Source: Chthoniobacterales bacterium
Lineage (GTDB): Bacteria > Verrucomicrobiota > Verrucomicrobiia > Chthoniobacterales > JACTMZ01
NCBI GenBank assembly: GCA_021463515.1
Contig: JAJTYZ010000070.1
Coordinates: forward strand, 1-54,559
DNA length: 54,559 nucleotides
Direction of reading: 5' to 3'
Shown here: one piece after another, positions 10,558-20,106 of the stretch
Numbering within the stretch: position 1 is the stretch's first letter
Layout of the letters: every line of letters begins with the position of its first letter
Program-made: the position numbers and the translations under genes
The notes under the pieces: model-generated
What the model was told of the DNA's origin: nothing
The model's input: the letters and a program-made list of their open reading frames with translations, nothing else
Databases searched by the model: none

Positions 10558-11480
10558 TCACACGCCTCTTTACGCTCATTTTATTTTTCCTCTGCGCCGT
10601 AACAGGAGGTCATGCGGAAGATGTTCCAAAGACGTTGCGGCTGTTAACGGTAGGAAATAGTTTTGCCTATAACGCCACCAAATTTCTTCCCGACTTAGCG
10701 AAAGCTTCGGGGAATAAGATTGAAATTCACGCGGCAAATTTTCGAGGTGCCTCCTTGGAACTGCATTGGAAAACAGCCCAACTTGCAGAGAACGGAAAAT
10801 CTTCGGGGGCCATTTACCCGCCCAAAAAGAGAGGGGCACCCAAACGTACACTGAAGGATTTTTTGCAGGACGGTACGTGGGACATTATCACCATTCAACA
10901 GGCGAGTGCTCTCAGTGATGATGCGACAACCTATCGCCCGTTTGGCCCCAATCTCGTGGCCTATCTCAAAAAATACGCGCCACAAGCTGAGATCGTGATT
11001 CACGAAACATGGGCATATCGCAACGATGATCCGCAATTTAAGGGTGGTAGTACTCCCGCCACCATGCACGACGGATTGCGCCGTGCTTACCGAGAACTCG
11101 GCGAGGAACTTGGCCTGCGTGTTGTTCCCGTAGGAGATGCCTTTGCGCTGGCGGCCACGCGGCCGGAGTGGACATTTCGAGCAGATGCGTCGTTTGATCC
11201 TTCCACAATCAATTACCCCGAAGTGCCGCCACAACCGCACTCCCTGCATGTGGGATGGACTTGGTTTATGAAATCAAAGGGGCCGAAGTTTGCGCTCGAT
11301 GGACATCACGCCAATATCTTTGGCCAATACTTGGGCTCTTGCGTATTTTACGAATTTCTTTTTAACCGCAGTGTGATTGGCAATCCGTTTGTTCCAACCG
11401 GCATCACTCCTGACCAAGCACGTTCGCTGCAAGAAATTGCCCACGAAGTACGAGGCACCGTCCGTGCCCAGGCTCATTGA
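10554..11480 (+). CDS. secreted SGNH/DUF4886-like hydrolase
   Basis: Signal peptide then LRLLTVGNSFAYNATKFLPDLAKASG and late DGHHANIFGQYLGSCVFYEFLF; ATGA overlap. Confidence 0.75.
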   Translation: MITRLFTLILFFLCAVTGGHAEDVPKTLRLLTVGNSFAYNATKFLPDLAKASGNKIEIHAANFRGASLELHWKTAQLAENGKSSGAIYPPKKRGAPKRTLKDFLQDGTWDIITIQQASALSDDATTYRPFGPNLVAYLKKYAPQAEIVIHETWAYRNDDPQFKGGSTPATMHDGLRRAYRELGEELGLRVVPVGDAFALAATRPEWTFRADASFDPSTINYPEVPPQPHSLHVGWTWFMKSKGPKFALDGHHANIFGQYLGSCVFYEFLFNRSVIGNPFVPTGITPDQARSLQEIAHEVRGTVRAQAH

Positions 11481-13135
11481 TGATGAAGTCACCTTTGATT
11501 TTTGAACCTTCTCCGCATCGTGATTTTACGCCGCTCGTTCGCGAGGCCTTGTGTCATTCCGCGTCCCCTCATTTCATTTTTAAACCCGGACATTACAATT
11601 TTCATCCGACCTTTGCTCTGGAGCACTATGTGTTTGTTTCCAATAATGATGAAGGACTCAAGCGAATTGCCTTCCCACTTTTTGGGCGGCAAGGCGTGAT
11701 GATTGAGGGAAATGGGGCACTCTTTATTTTTCATGGAGGCATTGTCCCTTTTCTCGTGTCACAGTGCTCCAAAGTTTGTCTGCGCGGATTTTCCCTTGAT
11801 TGGAAAATCCCTTTTCACGGAGAAGCGGAGGTGTTGACTGCAGATTCTCAAGGTGCTGATGTTCTGATTCTCGAGGGGTTTTCTTATCGTGTCGAAAACG
11901 ACCGTCTCGCTTTTGGTACAGAGCCGTTTGAAGTGCGGAACATTCTTGCTTTTGATGCCCTGCGGCGGGAAACCGCTTTTTTGACACGCGATCATTACGG
12001 CGTCGTTCCTCGTTGTGTGCCCAGTAAAACTATTCCCCGCGGGGTCCGCCTAGAAATGGCCTTTAACGACCCGCTTCCTGCACCGGGTGATATTCTCGCG
12101 ATCATGGGTGAACGACGCGATTATCCGGGCATCATCCTCGATGGCGTTGCTGAGGCGACTTTAGAAGACATTACAATTCATCACGCAGGAGGGATGGGCA
12201 TCATTGCGCAGCGCAGTGAAGATATTACCCTGCGCCGCGTCCATGTTACTCCCTCGGAAGGACGCATGATTTCCACGACGGCGGATGCCACGCATTTCGT
12301 CCATTGTCGAGGTCACGTTCAGATCGTTGATTGTGTTTTTGAAAATCAGATGGATGACGCTGTGAACATTCATGGTATTTATGCGCCGATTGTGGAGAGT
12401 TCTTCGCCGGAGATCGTACTTGTACGGCTCCGTCACCCGCAGCAGTTTGGGGCAACCATCGCGAGGGTGGGGGATCAATTGGAATTGGTGCGTGGGACGA
12501 CGTTGGAGACTTTTCATAAAACCACCGCAGATCAGGTGGAGATTTTGAATAAGGAATATGTGCGTCTTCGACTTGGGGATGAAATCGCCGAGGAAATTCA
12601 TCCCGGAGATGTCCTCAACAACCTCACATGGCATCCCAGCATTGAAATTCGTGCTTGTCGTTCTTGCGGCAATCGCGCTCGTGGATTTTTGCTTTCCAGC
12701 AATCAGAAAACAGTGATTAAAGATAACGAATTTCACACACCGGGTGCAGCGATTCTGGTGGCGAGTGATGCCTACGATTGGTTTGAGAGCGGGCCGGTGG
12801 AGAGCCTGCTGATTCGTGGTAATCGCTTTCTAAATTGCAATTATGGCATCTGGGGCCATGCCGCTATTCAAATTCTTCCTCGCATTGCAAAGCCTGATTC
12901 TTCCCTGCCGCGTTATCATCGCAACATTCGTATCGTTGAAAATTATTTCGAGGTCTTTGATGCCCGACTCATTTATGCTCGCAGCGTGGAGGGTTTGGAG
13001 ATTGAAAAGAATCACATTCTTTTTACCGATGTGTATCCTTCTCAACATCGAAGTTCCGAGGCCTTCGAGATCAAACAATGTGTCCAAGTAAAGCTTCATG
13101 ATAATGTCTTTGAAAACGAAACACCGTTTGTATGA
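11480..13135 (+). CDS. right-handed parallel beta-helix protein without obvious signal peptide
   Basis: LEDITIHHAGGMGIIAQRSEDITLRRVHV, QIVDCVFENQMDDAVNIHG repeats. Confidence 0.82.
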   Translation: MMKSPLIFEPSPHRDFTPLVREALCHSASPHFIFKPGHYNFHPTFALEHYVFVSNNDEGLKRIAFPLFGRQGVMIEGNGALFIFHGGIVPFLVSQCSKVCLRGFSLDWKIPFHGEAEVLTADSQGADVLILEGFSYRVENDRLAFGTEPFEVRNILAFDALRRETAFLTRDHYGVVPRCVPSKTIPRGVRLEMAFNDPLPAPGDILAIMGERRDYPGIILDGVAEATLEDITIHHAGGMGIIAQRSEDITLRRVHVTPSEGRMISTTADATHFVHCRGHVQIVDCVFENQMDDAVNIHGIYAPIVESSSPEIVLVRLRHPQQFGATIARVGDQLELVRGTTLETFHKTTADQVEILNKEYVRLRLGDEIAEEIHPGDVLNNLTWHPSIEIRACRSCGNRARGFLLSSNQKTVIKDNEFHTPGAAILVASDAYDWFESGPVESLLIRGNRFLNCNYGIWGHAAIQILPRIAKPDSSLPRYHRNIRIVENYFEVFDARLIYARSVEGLEIEKNHILFTDVYPSQHRSSEAFEIKQCVQVKLHDNVFENETPFV

Positions 13136-14658
13136 CGTCACAGCCGAACATTCTTCTCATTACCAGCGATCAACAGCATTGGCGCACATTAGGAAAAAAT
13201 CTTCCGGGGATTAAAACCCCCAATCTTGATCGCCTTGCCGATCAGGGAACGCTTTTTCATCGCGCCTATTGCCCCAACCCCACCTGCACACCCACGCGTG
13301 CTTCACTTCTCACAGGACAACAACCCTCGCGCCATGGTGCTTGGTCTCTTGGCACAAAACTTTCTGAATCGGCGGAGACTGTCAGTGAGCTTTTTTCTCA
13401 AGCCGGCTACGATACCGCTCTCATTGGAAAAGCTCATTTTCAGCCTTTGCGTGAAACGCCGGAGTATTCTTCGCTGGAGAGTTATCCCCTTCTGCGTGAT
13501 TTAGATTTTTGGCGCAACTTTCACGGGCCGTTTTACGGCTTTGAGCATGTGGAATTGGCTCGCAATCATGGCGACGAATGTCATGCCGGGCAGCATTACG
13601 CGCTTTGGATGGAGGAAAAGGGACTGACGAATTGGCGGGATCATTTTCACAATCGTTGGAACGAATTTGCCTTTGGCGAAAAAATCAATCCTCCGCAAAA
13701 ACACCGATGGACACTCCCCGAAGAATTTCATCCCAATGCGTGGATCGCCGAACGTTCCATCGTGCGCATGGATAAGGCGCAACAGGAAGGAAAGCCGTTT
13801 TTTTTATGGGCAAGTTTTTTTGACCCGCATCCTCCCTACCTCGCTCCCGCACCATGGGACACGATGTATGATCCGAACACCGTCGAAATTCCTTCAGCAG
13901 ACCCCGAGGAATTAGAAAATGCGACACCGCTTTTGCGCGAAGCGATGAAGGAAAATCCGGACTTCAGCGCATGGCAGGAAACCGAATTTGAAAATCACGG
14001 ACTGCATAGTCATGTGCATGACCGCGCGACGTTGGCAAAAAATATCGCCGTTTATTATGGAATGATTAGCCTTCTGGATAAATACGTCGGGCGTATTTTG
14101 GATCACCTTGACGCCACGGGGATGGCAGAAAACACCCTTGTCGTTTTTACGTCGGATCATGGTCATTATTACGGTCACCATGGTCTCATCGCGAAAGGGC
14201 CATTTCACTTTGAAGATGGTATTCGGGTTCCTTTTCTTGCACGAGGCCCGGGTTGGCGTCGTGGGGTTGAAACCGAGGCACTGACCAGTCTTATTGATCT
14301 CCCTGTGACATTTCTTTCCGCAGCGGGGATCAAGATTCCTCGCATGATGCAAGGGGTAGATATGGGGCCTGTTTTGCGCGGGGAAAAGAACGCGGTGAGA
14401 GACAATGTGGTGGTGGAATTTCGACATCAGCCATCCGCGCTGTATCTCAAAACTCTCGTGGAGTCAGGGCACAAACTCACTGTCTATTTCGATCAACCCT
14501 ATGGCGAACTTTACGATCTTGAGGCTGATCCGGGAGAAACGAGAAATCTTTGGAATGATCCCTCGCGGGCAGCTTTGCGTGAGGAGCTAACGCGTCGTCT
14601 CCTGTATGCTGAAATGGGTGCCGAGCCGCTGTGGATGCCACGCCTTTCCAATGCGTGA
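13132..14658 (+). CDS. sulfatase (Cys-type, S1-like)
   Basis: NILLITSDQQHW, CTPTRASLLTGQQPSRHG (C-x-P-x-R), FTSDHGHYYGHHGL. Confidence 0.93.
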   Translation: MTSQPNILLITSDQQHWRTLGKNLPGIKTPNLDRLADQGTLFHRAYCPNPTCTPTRASLLTGQQPSRHGAWSLGTKLSESAETVSELFSQAGYDTALIGKAHFQPLRETPEYSSLESYPLLRDLDFWRNFHGPFYGFEHVELARNHGDECHAGQHYALWMEEKGLTNWRDHFHNRWNEFAFGEKINPPQKHRWTLPEEFHPNAWIAERSIVRMDKAQQEGKPFFLWASFFDPHPPYLAPAPWDTMYDPNTVEIPSADPEELENATPLLREAMKENPDFSAWQETEFENHGLHSHVHDRATLAKNIAVYYGMISLLDKYVGRILDHLDATGMAENTLVVFTSDHGHYYGHHGLIAKGPFHFEDGIRVPFLARGPGWRRGVETEALTSLIDLPVTFLSAAGIKIPRMMQGVDMGPVLRGEKNAVRDNVVVEFRHQPSALYLKTLVESGHKLTVYFDQPYGELYDLEADPGETRNLWNDPSRAALREELTRRLLYAEMGAEPLWMPRLSNA

Positions 14659-14669
14659 ATCGCGCCGTT

Positions 14670-15161
14670 ATGACTTCTTTGTGTCTCGACGTTTTTTTTG
14701 AAAAGGCAACTCCGCACGATTTTCTCTCGGTGGCGGCGTTAGATCGCGTTGTTTGGCAGGCATCGGCGGGTGGTAAATATATTCCCGATGGCGAGCACAC
14801 GTGGCGTATCTGGTGCGAACATGCCCTCACGGTTGTTGGGAAAGATTCGCAGGGAAAGGTAGTGGCTGCGTTGTTGGCGTTTCCTTGTGCGAATCAATCC
14901 TATTGCCTGCACAAAGTTATGGTGGCTCCGTCGCATCAAGGGCAGGGGATGGGTGCCAAGCTCTTCGATGTGCTGATCTCTGAACTTGACCGCCTCGGGG
15001 TAGATTGCTTCCTCACCGTTTCGCCGAGTAATACGAGAGCACTGAAACTTTATCGTCGTTACGGCTTCACGAAGGAAAATTTTGTGCAGGGCTTTTATCG
15101 TCCGGAAGAGGATCGCCTTATTCTCATACGGCAGAGCGTTGAAATGACAACGACGCGATGA
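14670..15161 (+). CDS. GNAT family N-acetyltransferase
   Basis: LHKVMVAPSHQGQGMGAKLFDVLISELDRLG...VSPSNTRALKLYRRYGF. Confidence 0.88.
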   Translation: MTSLCLDVFFEKATPHDFLSVAALDRVVWQASAGGKYIPDGEHTWRIWCEHALTVVGKDSQGKVVAALLAFPCANQSYCLHKVMVAPSHQGQGMGAKLFDVLISELDRLGVDCFLTVSPSNTRALKLYRRYGFTKENFVQGFYRPEEDRLILIRQSVEMTTTR

Positions 15162-15589
15162 AAATTGAAGCACTCCATATTTACCGCGTTCGCATGCCGC
15201 TTTTAGAGCCGTGACGAACATCTTATGGGAGTGATGACGCAATTGAATCGGTGTTGGTGGAAATGCGAGCGGAAGGAAGAGTGGGGTGGGGGGGAAAGTA
15301 CACCCCTCGCGCTGCCTTATGATAGTGCTGAATATGCGGCGGGTGTCTTTAGTTAGAGAGTTCCTTAGGAGTCATGCAATGTGCGGCTCTCGCGACGTTG
15401 CCCAATTTTCTATATCCGTCCGATGTATTTCCCTCGTCACGATTTTATGCCGAAGACCTTTCGACTCCCGCCATTGCCCATTCCTCGCCGTGGCATGTGA
15501 CTTTGACGGAGTCTCCGGGAACGGGCGCAACGCCGGATATTCATCGGCTGAAAAAACGGACGCTCGAAAAAGCAGCATTTGGTATTTGA
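15158..15589 (+). pseudogene. decayed enolase-superfamily (mandelate racemase/muconate-lactonising-like) gene
   Basis: MKIEALHIYRVRMPLLEP*RTSYGSDDAIESVLVEMRAEGRVGWG | frameshift in G-run | ESTPLALPYDSAEYAAGVF | SLVREFL..., then C-terminal MQCAALATLPNFLYPSDVFPSSRFYAEDLSTPAI; central domain missing. Confidence 0.75.
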
Positions 15590-15668
15590 GGTGTAAGGCA
15601 TGGTGTTTGTTGAGCGTTGAAATTTCCGGCGTTGCTTTGTGAGGACGATTTCCTGTAAGGTGGTGAAT

Positions 15669-15911
15669 ATGACACGGATTGCTTGTCTCCTCTGCATGGC
15701 TTTGGCCTTTACGGGTTGTTACACGCTGAAAAGCCCCACTCCCAAACGCGCGCCTCTCACAGACGCACAACAAACACTTGTAGATCCTTCGCGTCGCGCC
15801 CCGGATGGTACCACTTACAAGCGTAATCAGCCGCAGGGCCTCGGCCCTCATAGCGAACTTAAAGAGGCGAGCATCCGTGGAGTTCATACTCATGTAGGGA
15901 GCCAGCCTTGA
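15669..15911 (+). CDS. small lipoprotein
   Basis: MTRIACLLCMALAFTGC lipobox; 80 aa. Confidence 0.65.
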   Translation: MTRIACLLCMALAFTGCYTLKSPTPKRAPLTDAQQTLVDPSRRAPDGTTYKRNQPQGLGPHSELKEASIRGVHTHVGSQP

Positions 15912-16047
15912 AGGTCTCCACTCAGTCCAAGGTATTAAAGCAAAGCGGGCGAGCATTCTCCCGCACAAGTCGAGGGAAAACGGCTATGTTTGAGCCGTTG
16001 TCAATTCTCTCTTTATCCGATACAAGAAAGCCTTTGGTGCTTATTTC

Positions 16048-17388
16048 ATGAAAATTGTCAGCATTACCGGGGAAGATGTTATTCCGCCTCTTGCCAGCAG
16101 CCTATGGAAGCCCAAGAGCGACCTCTTCGATAAATGCGCGGCCTATGATGAACCGGCGCGGGCAAGGGCATTGGGGATTTATCCGTTTTTTCGGCCGATT
16201 GAGGAAATGGACGGAGCGGAAGTTCTATGTGAGGGCAAGCGTGTCATCATGGTTGGTGCCAATAACTATCTCGGTTTGGCCAATGATCCCCGTGTCGTGG
16301 AAGCAGCGATTGCGGCTACGCGAAAGTATGGGCTCGGCTGTACAGGATCGCGCTTTCTGAGTGGGAATTTGATGATTCACGAGCAATTGGAAGAATCTCT
16401 GGCGGCTTATATGGAGAAGGAGGCATCGCTTCTTTTTTCAACAGGATATTTTGCCAATCAAGGTGCCTTGACGAGTTTGTTTGAGGACGGAGATTACATT
16501 CTTTGCGATAAAGAAAATCACGCCAGCCTCATTGATGGATGCCGTATGTCCGCGGCCAAAATTATTCCTTTTTCCCACAATTCTCCGGATTCCTTGCGGC
16601 GACGTTTGGCACGCTTGCCGGCAGAAGCGGGGAAGATGGTTGTGATTGATGGGGTCTTTAGCATGTCGGGTGATATTGCGCGATTGCCGGAATTAATGGC
16701 TGTTGCAAAGGAGTTTGGAGCCAAGTTTTATGTGGATGAGGCTCATGCTCTGGGTGTCATTGGTCCGGATGGACGTGGAACGGCACACCATTTTGGAAAG
16801 GCCAATGATGCCGATCTTATCATGGGGACATTTTCAAAATCTCTTGGTTGCATGGGTGGATTTCTTGCCGGTGATGAAGATGTGATTCAATACATTCGCC
16901 ATAAAGCGCGGTGTTTTATTTTTACCGCATCACCGCCTCCGGCTGTGGCAGGTGGTGTCCTTCGTTCTTTGCAAATTATGCAGGAGGAACAATGGCGGAT
17001 GGTTAAGCTTTGGGAAAATACCCATCGCATGCACAAGGAGTTTCGTTCGCGAGGATTCCACATTGGAACGACGGAAACGCCGGTGGTACCAATTCTTGTC
17101 GGCGATGAACAAAAGGCTTTTTTCTTTGCGCAAAAACTTTTCGATAATGGCGTCTTTGCCACGCCGGCCATTTATCCTGCTGTACGTCGCGGTCAGGCCA
17201 TCATTCGCACCAGCTATATGGCCACGCATACGCCTGAGCAACTTGATCATGTGCTTGAAGCTTTCGAGCGCATTGCCTGTGAACTCCGCATCTTTGAAGA
17301 CGATGCCTACCAACGCGCCGCTCGTGAAATTCCACAAAGGCATCCACATCCGCCTGTGCCAAAGCCGGGCCGATCTGCGGCGATTTGA
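16048..17388 (+). CDS. serine palmitoyltransferase-like alpha-oxoamine synthase
   Basis: GANNYLGLANDPRV, GCTGSRFLSGNLMIHEQLE, DKENHASLIDGCRMS, VDEAHALGVIGPDGRG, PLP lysine GTFSKSLGCMGGFLAG. Confidence 0.85.
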   Translation: MKIVSITGEDVIPPLASSLWKPKSDLFDKCAAYDEPARARALGIYPFFRPIEEMDGAEVLCEGKRVIMVGANNYLGLANDPRVVEAAIAATRKYGLGCTGSRFLSGNLMIHEQLEESLAAYMEKEASLLFSTGYFANQGALTSLFEDGDYILCDKENHASLIDGCRMSAAKIIPFSHNSPDSLRRRLARLPAEAGKMVVIDGVFSMSGDIARLPELMAVAKEFGAKFYVDEAHALGVIGPDGRGTAHHFGKANDADLIMGTFSKSLGCMGGFLAGDEDVIQYIRHKARCFIFTASPPPAVAGGVLRSLQIMQEEQWRMVKLWENTHRMHKEFRSRGFHIGTTETPVVPILVGDEQKAFFFAQKLFDNGVFATPAIYPAVRRGQAIIRTSYMATHTPEQLDHVLEAFERIACELRIFEDDAYQRAAREIPQRHPHPPVPKPGRSAAI

Positions 17389-18460
17389 AAATTGCGCCGA
17401 GGATATTCTTGGCGACGCTCTGCAGTTTGTGCCGCCCATCCCGGGTGATGTGGCCGGCACCTTTTCTCCGAAAGCACCGTTTTCTCGGATGCACGGAGAA
17501 TTGGCCCCATTTCTTGCGCTTTACGAGGGACGCCCCGTAGGACGCATTGCGGCTATTCTCAATCGCTCCCATAATGAATGTCATCATGATCGCATGGGCT
17601 TTTTTGGGTTTTTCGATTTTGCGGATGACGCTGCGGCAGCCGCGCTCTTTGGGGCGGCTTGCGCGTGGTTGCGAGAGCGTGGCCTGACGTCCATTCGTGG
17701 CCCCTATTCGCCGAGCATCAATGATGTTTGCGGTCTGCTTTCTGAGGGATTTGAACTCCCGCCTTCGGTGTTTATGCCATGGAATCCGCCGCGTTATAGT
17801 GCCACCTATCGCGCCTTGGGATTAGAAGAAGTGCGCACGCTTTATTCATTCCGTATTCCCCTCGATGTTCCGGCTCCTGCGGTGGTGGAAAAAATGGCGC
17901 AACGTGCGCGGCAACGCAGTGGGCTTACCGTTCGTCCGTTTAATCTTCAGGCACTGAATGACGAACTTCGTATTCTGCAGCGTCTCTACAATGTCACTCT
18001 CGATCGTAATTGGGGTTATGTGCCGATTAAATGGGAAGACCTTGAACATTCCGCAGAAGGGCTCAAAGCCATTGCCGACCCCAATATGCTTTTCTTTGTC
18101 ATGCACGAGGGACGCGAGGTTGGCTATTCCATTTCACTGCCGAACATCAATATCTTCCTCCACCGCACGCGTTCATGGCCTCGTGGCGTTTGGCGGTTTT
18201 TACCGCTGTTGTGGTTTCTCAAAACGTCCAAGCCAGGAGATGCGAGGCATCTTATCCTTGGGGTGGAACCGGAGTTTCGTCATCGTGCGGGTGTGGCACC
18301 AATGCTGTTTCAGGAAACTTTCAAACGCGTGAGTGCCGCAGGAAATCCTTCTGCCGAGATTTCGTGGATCGAAGCTAATAATACCGAAATTGTACGCGCC
18401 ATTGAGGTAATGGGAGGGTATCAGGAAAAAACTTACACCATTTGGGAAAAGGAACTTTAA
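17303..18460 (+). CDS. GNAT-fold N-acyltransferase-like protein (candidate bacterial ceramide synthase)
   Basis: RLCQSRADLRRFENCAEDILGD...FFGFFDFADDAAAAALFGAACAWLRERGLTSIRGPYSPSINDVCGLL; ATG 17303 or GTG 17324; between SPT-like and epimerase genes. Confidence 0.7.
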   Translation: MPTNAPLVKFHKGIHIRLCQSRADLRRFENCAEDILGDALQFVPPIPGDVAGTFSPKAPFSRMHGELAPFLALYEGRPVGRIAAILNRSHNECHHDRMGFFGFFDFADDAAAAALFGAACAWLRERGLTSIRGPYSPSINDVCGLLSEGFELPPSVFMPWNPPRYSATYRALGLEEVRTLYSFRIPLDVPAPAVVEKMAQRARQRSGLTVRPFNLQALNDELRILQRLYNVTLDRNWGYVPIKWEDLEHSAEGLKAIADPNMLFFVMHEGREVGYSISLPNINIFLHRTRSWPRGVWRFLPLLWFLKTSKPGDARHLILGVEPEFRHRAGVAPMLFQETFKRVSAAGNPSAEISWIEANNTEIVRAIEVMGGYQEKTYTIWEKEL

Positions 18461-18466
18461 GGCGTT

Positions 18467-19459
18467 ATGCGAATTTTAATCACAGGAGCCACGGGATTTA
18501 TTGGACGCACACTTGTTATGCACGCTTTGCGAGACGACAGCATCACCGAAGTGATTGCGCCGGTGCGCTCGGTCGAGAAATTACGAACGCAACTTACACG
18601 GGAAGGGGTGCCGGAAAGCCCCAAGCTCCGCATCATGGAAGCCGAAGCTCCCGACTGGAATTTTCGTGATCTCGGTGCGGTTGATCGCGTGGTTCACGGT
18701 GCCGGCGTGTTGTTTAGCCGCTCACGCGATGCCTATTTTCGTATCAACGTCGAAGGAACGACGCAACTTTTGCAAACGCTTCGCGGCAGTCCGCGGGTTG
18801 TCATTCTTTCCTCACAATCAGCAGGGGGCCCCACGCCCAAGGGGGCTTTTGCGAAGAAGGTCGGTGATTCCGATCGCCCTCTCTCATGGTATGGTGCTTC
18901 GAAACTCCGCATGGAATTAGCAGTTCGTGAAATGGCACCCCGCTTTCCTGTTTTACTCCTGCGTGCGCCTATGGTTCTTGGCCCGGGCGATATGGCGACA
19001 TTGCCGCTTTTTCGGATGGTGCGTGGAAAAATTTGGCCCAAACCCGGATGGCGCTCGAAGTATTTTAGCTGGATTGCATCCGAAGATTTGGTGACAGCCT
19101 GCAACGCATGGTTTGCGCTGGATACCGCAGAAGTTCAAACCATGCACATCGCCGAACCCGATGTCATTTGTGACGCTCAACTCATGCGAACGGCAGCACT
19201 GGTAAGCGAACGGCGTGGCATTTTGCTTCCTGTCCCCCAGATGTTACTGCGCCTTGTCGCTCTCGCTTCCCAATTCATGCCGTCCATCGGCGAAAAAGTT
19301 CCCTCCCTCACTCCCGATCGCGCTCGTGAAATTTGGCCCAACCGTTGGGTATTGGATACAGAACCGTTTTACGAAATGACCGGTTGGCGTGGAACAGCAA
19401 CATTAGAAGAAACGTTAGCGCGAACTTTGGCATGGTTTCGACGTGAGGGGTTGATATGA
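18467..19459 (+). CDS. NAD-dependent epimerase/dehydratase (candidate ceramide reductase CerR-like)
   Basis: RILITGATGFIGRTLVMHAL Rossmann motif; Ser...SWYGASKLRMEL (YxxxK). Confidence 0.82.
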   Translation: MRILITGATGFIGRTLVMHALRDDSITEVIAPVRSVEKLRTQLTREGVPESPKLRIMEAEAPDWNFRDLGAVDRVVHGAGVLFSRSRDAYFRINVEGTTQLLQTLRGSPRVVILSSQSAGGPTPKGAFAKKVGDSDRPLSWYGASKLRMELAVREMAPRFPVLLLRAPMVLGPGDMATLPLFRMVRGKIWPKPGWRSKYFSWIASEDLVTACNAWFALDTAEVQTMHIAEPDVICDAQLMRTAALVSERRGILLPVPQMLLRLVALASQFMPSIGEKVPSLTPDRAREIWPNRWVLDTEPFYEMTGWRGTATLEETLARTLAWFRREGLI

Positions 19460-20028
19460 CGCAGAAAAAAAGGGCTACGGATAAAATGGAGGCACCCCCT
19501 ATCTTGACGATTGGACACTCGACGCGCTTGCTGGAAGATTTTATTGCGTTGCTGAAAGCCCATGGTGTCACCCGCATCGTGGATGTACGGACGATTCCAC
19601 GCTCGCGCCATAATCCGCAATTTAATCGCGAGAGCCTGCCGCAATCTTTGGAAAACGAAGGGATCGGCTACACGCATCTTGCAGAACTTGGGGGGCTTCG
19701 GCACACGAAGGAGCCATCGCCCAACACCGGTTGGCGCAACACGTCGTTTCGCGGCTATGCGGATTATATGCAGACGCCGGAATTTACGGCGGCCATCGTA
19801 CGCTTAATTGACATGTCGCAGCATGATCGCCTTGCGGTCATGTGCGCCGAGGCCGTTCCGTGGCGTTGTCATCGTTCGCTCATTGCCGATGCGTTACTTG
19901 TTCGAGGCATTCCGAGCGAAGATATCCAAAGCCTTACCCGCACACAGCCTCACAAGCTTACACCATTTGCTAAAGTGGAGGGGCAACATATTACTTATCC
20001 GCCTGTGGATGCGCTGCCAGGATTTTAA
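19456..20028 (+). CDS. DUF488 family protein
   Basis: ILTIGHSTRLLEDFIALLKAHGVTRIVDVRTIPRSRHNPQFN...MCAEAVPWRCHRSLIAD. Confidence 0.9.
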   Translation: MTQKKRATDKMEAPPILTIGHSTRLLEDFIALLKAHGVTRIVDVRTIPRSRHNPQFNRESLPQSLENEGIGYTHLAELGGLRHTKEPSPNTGWRNTSFRGYADYMQTPEFTAAIVRLIDMSQHDRLAVMCAEAVPWRCHRSLIADALLVRGIPSEDIQSLTRTQPHKLTPFAKVEGQHITYPPVDALPGF

Positions 20029-20106
20029 AATGATTTCGATTTTTGGAGGCGGCTTAGACAATGCGGCTTGCCTTTGTGCGCTGGGCTTTTGAGGATGCGC
20101 GCTTCT

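Noticed and set aside
16952-17302. Upstream extension of the acyltransferase-like ORF
   Set aside because: Lies in the SPT-like coding region out of frame; the extension peptide is low quality, so start placed at 17303.
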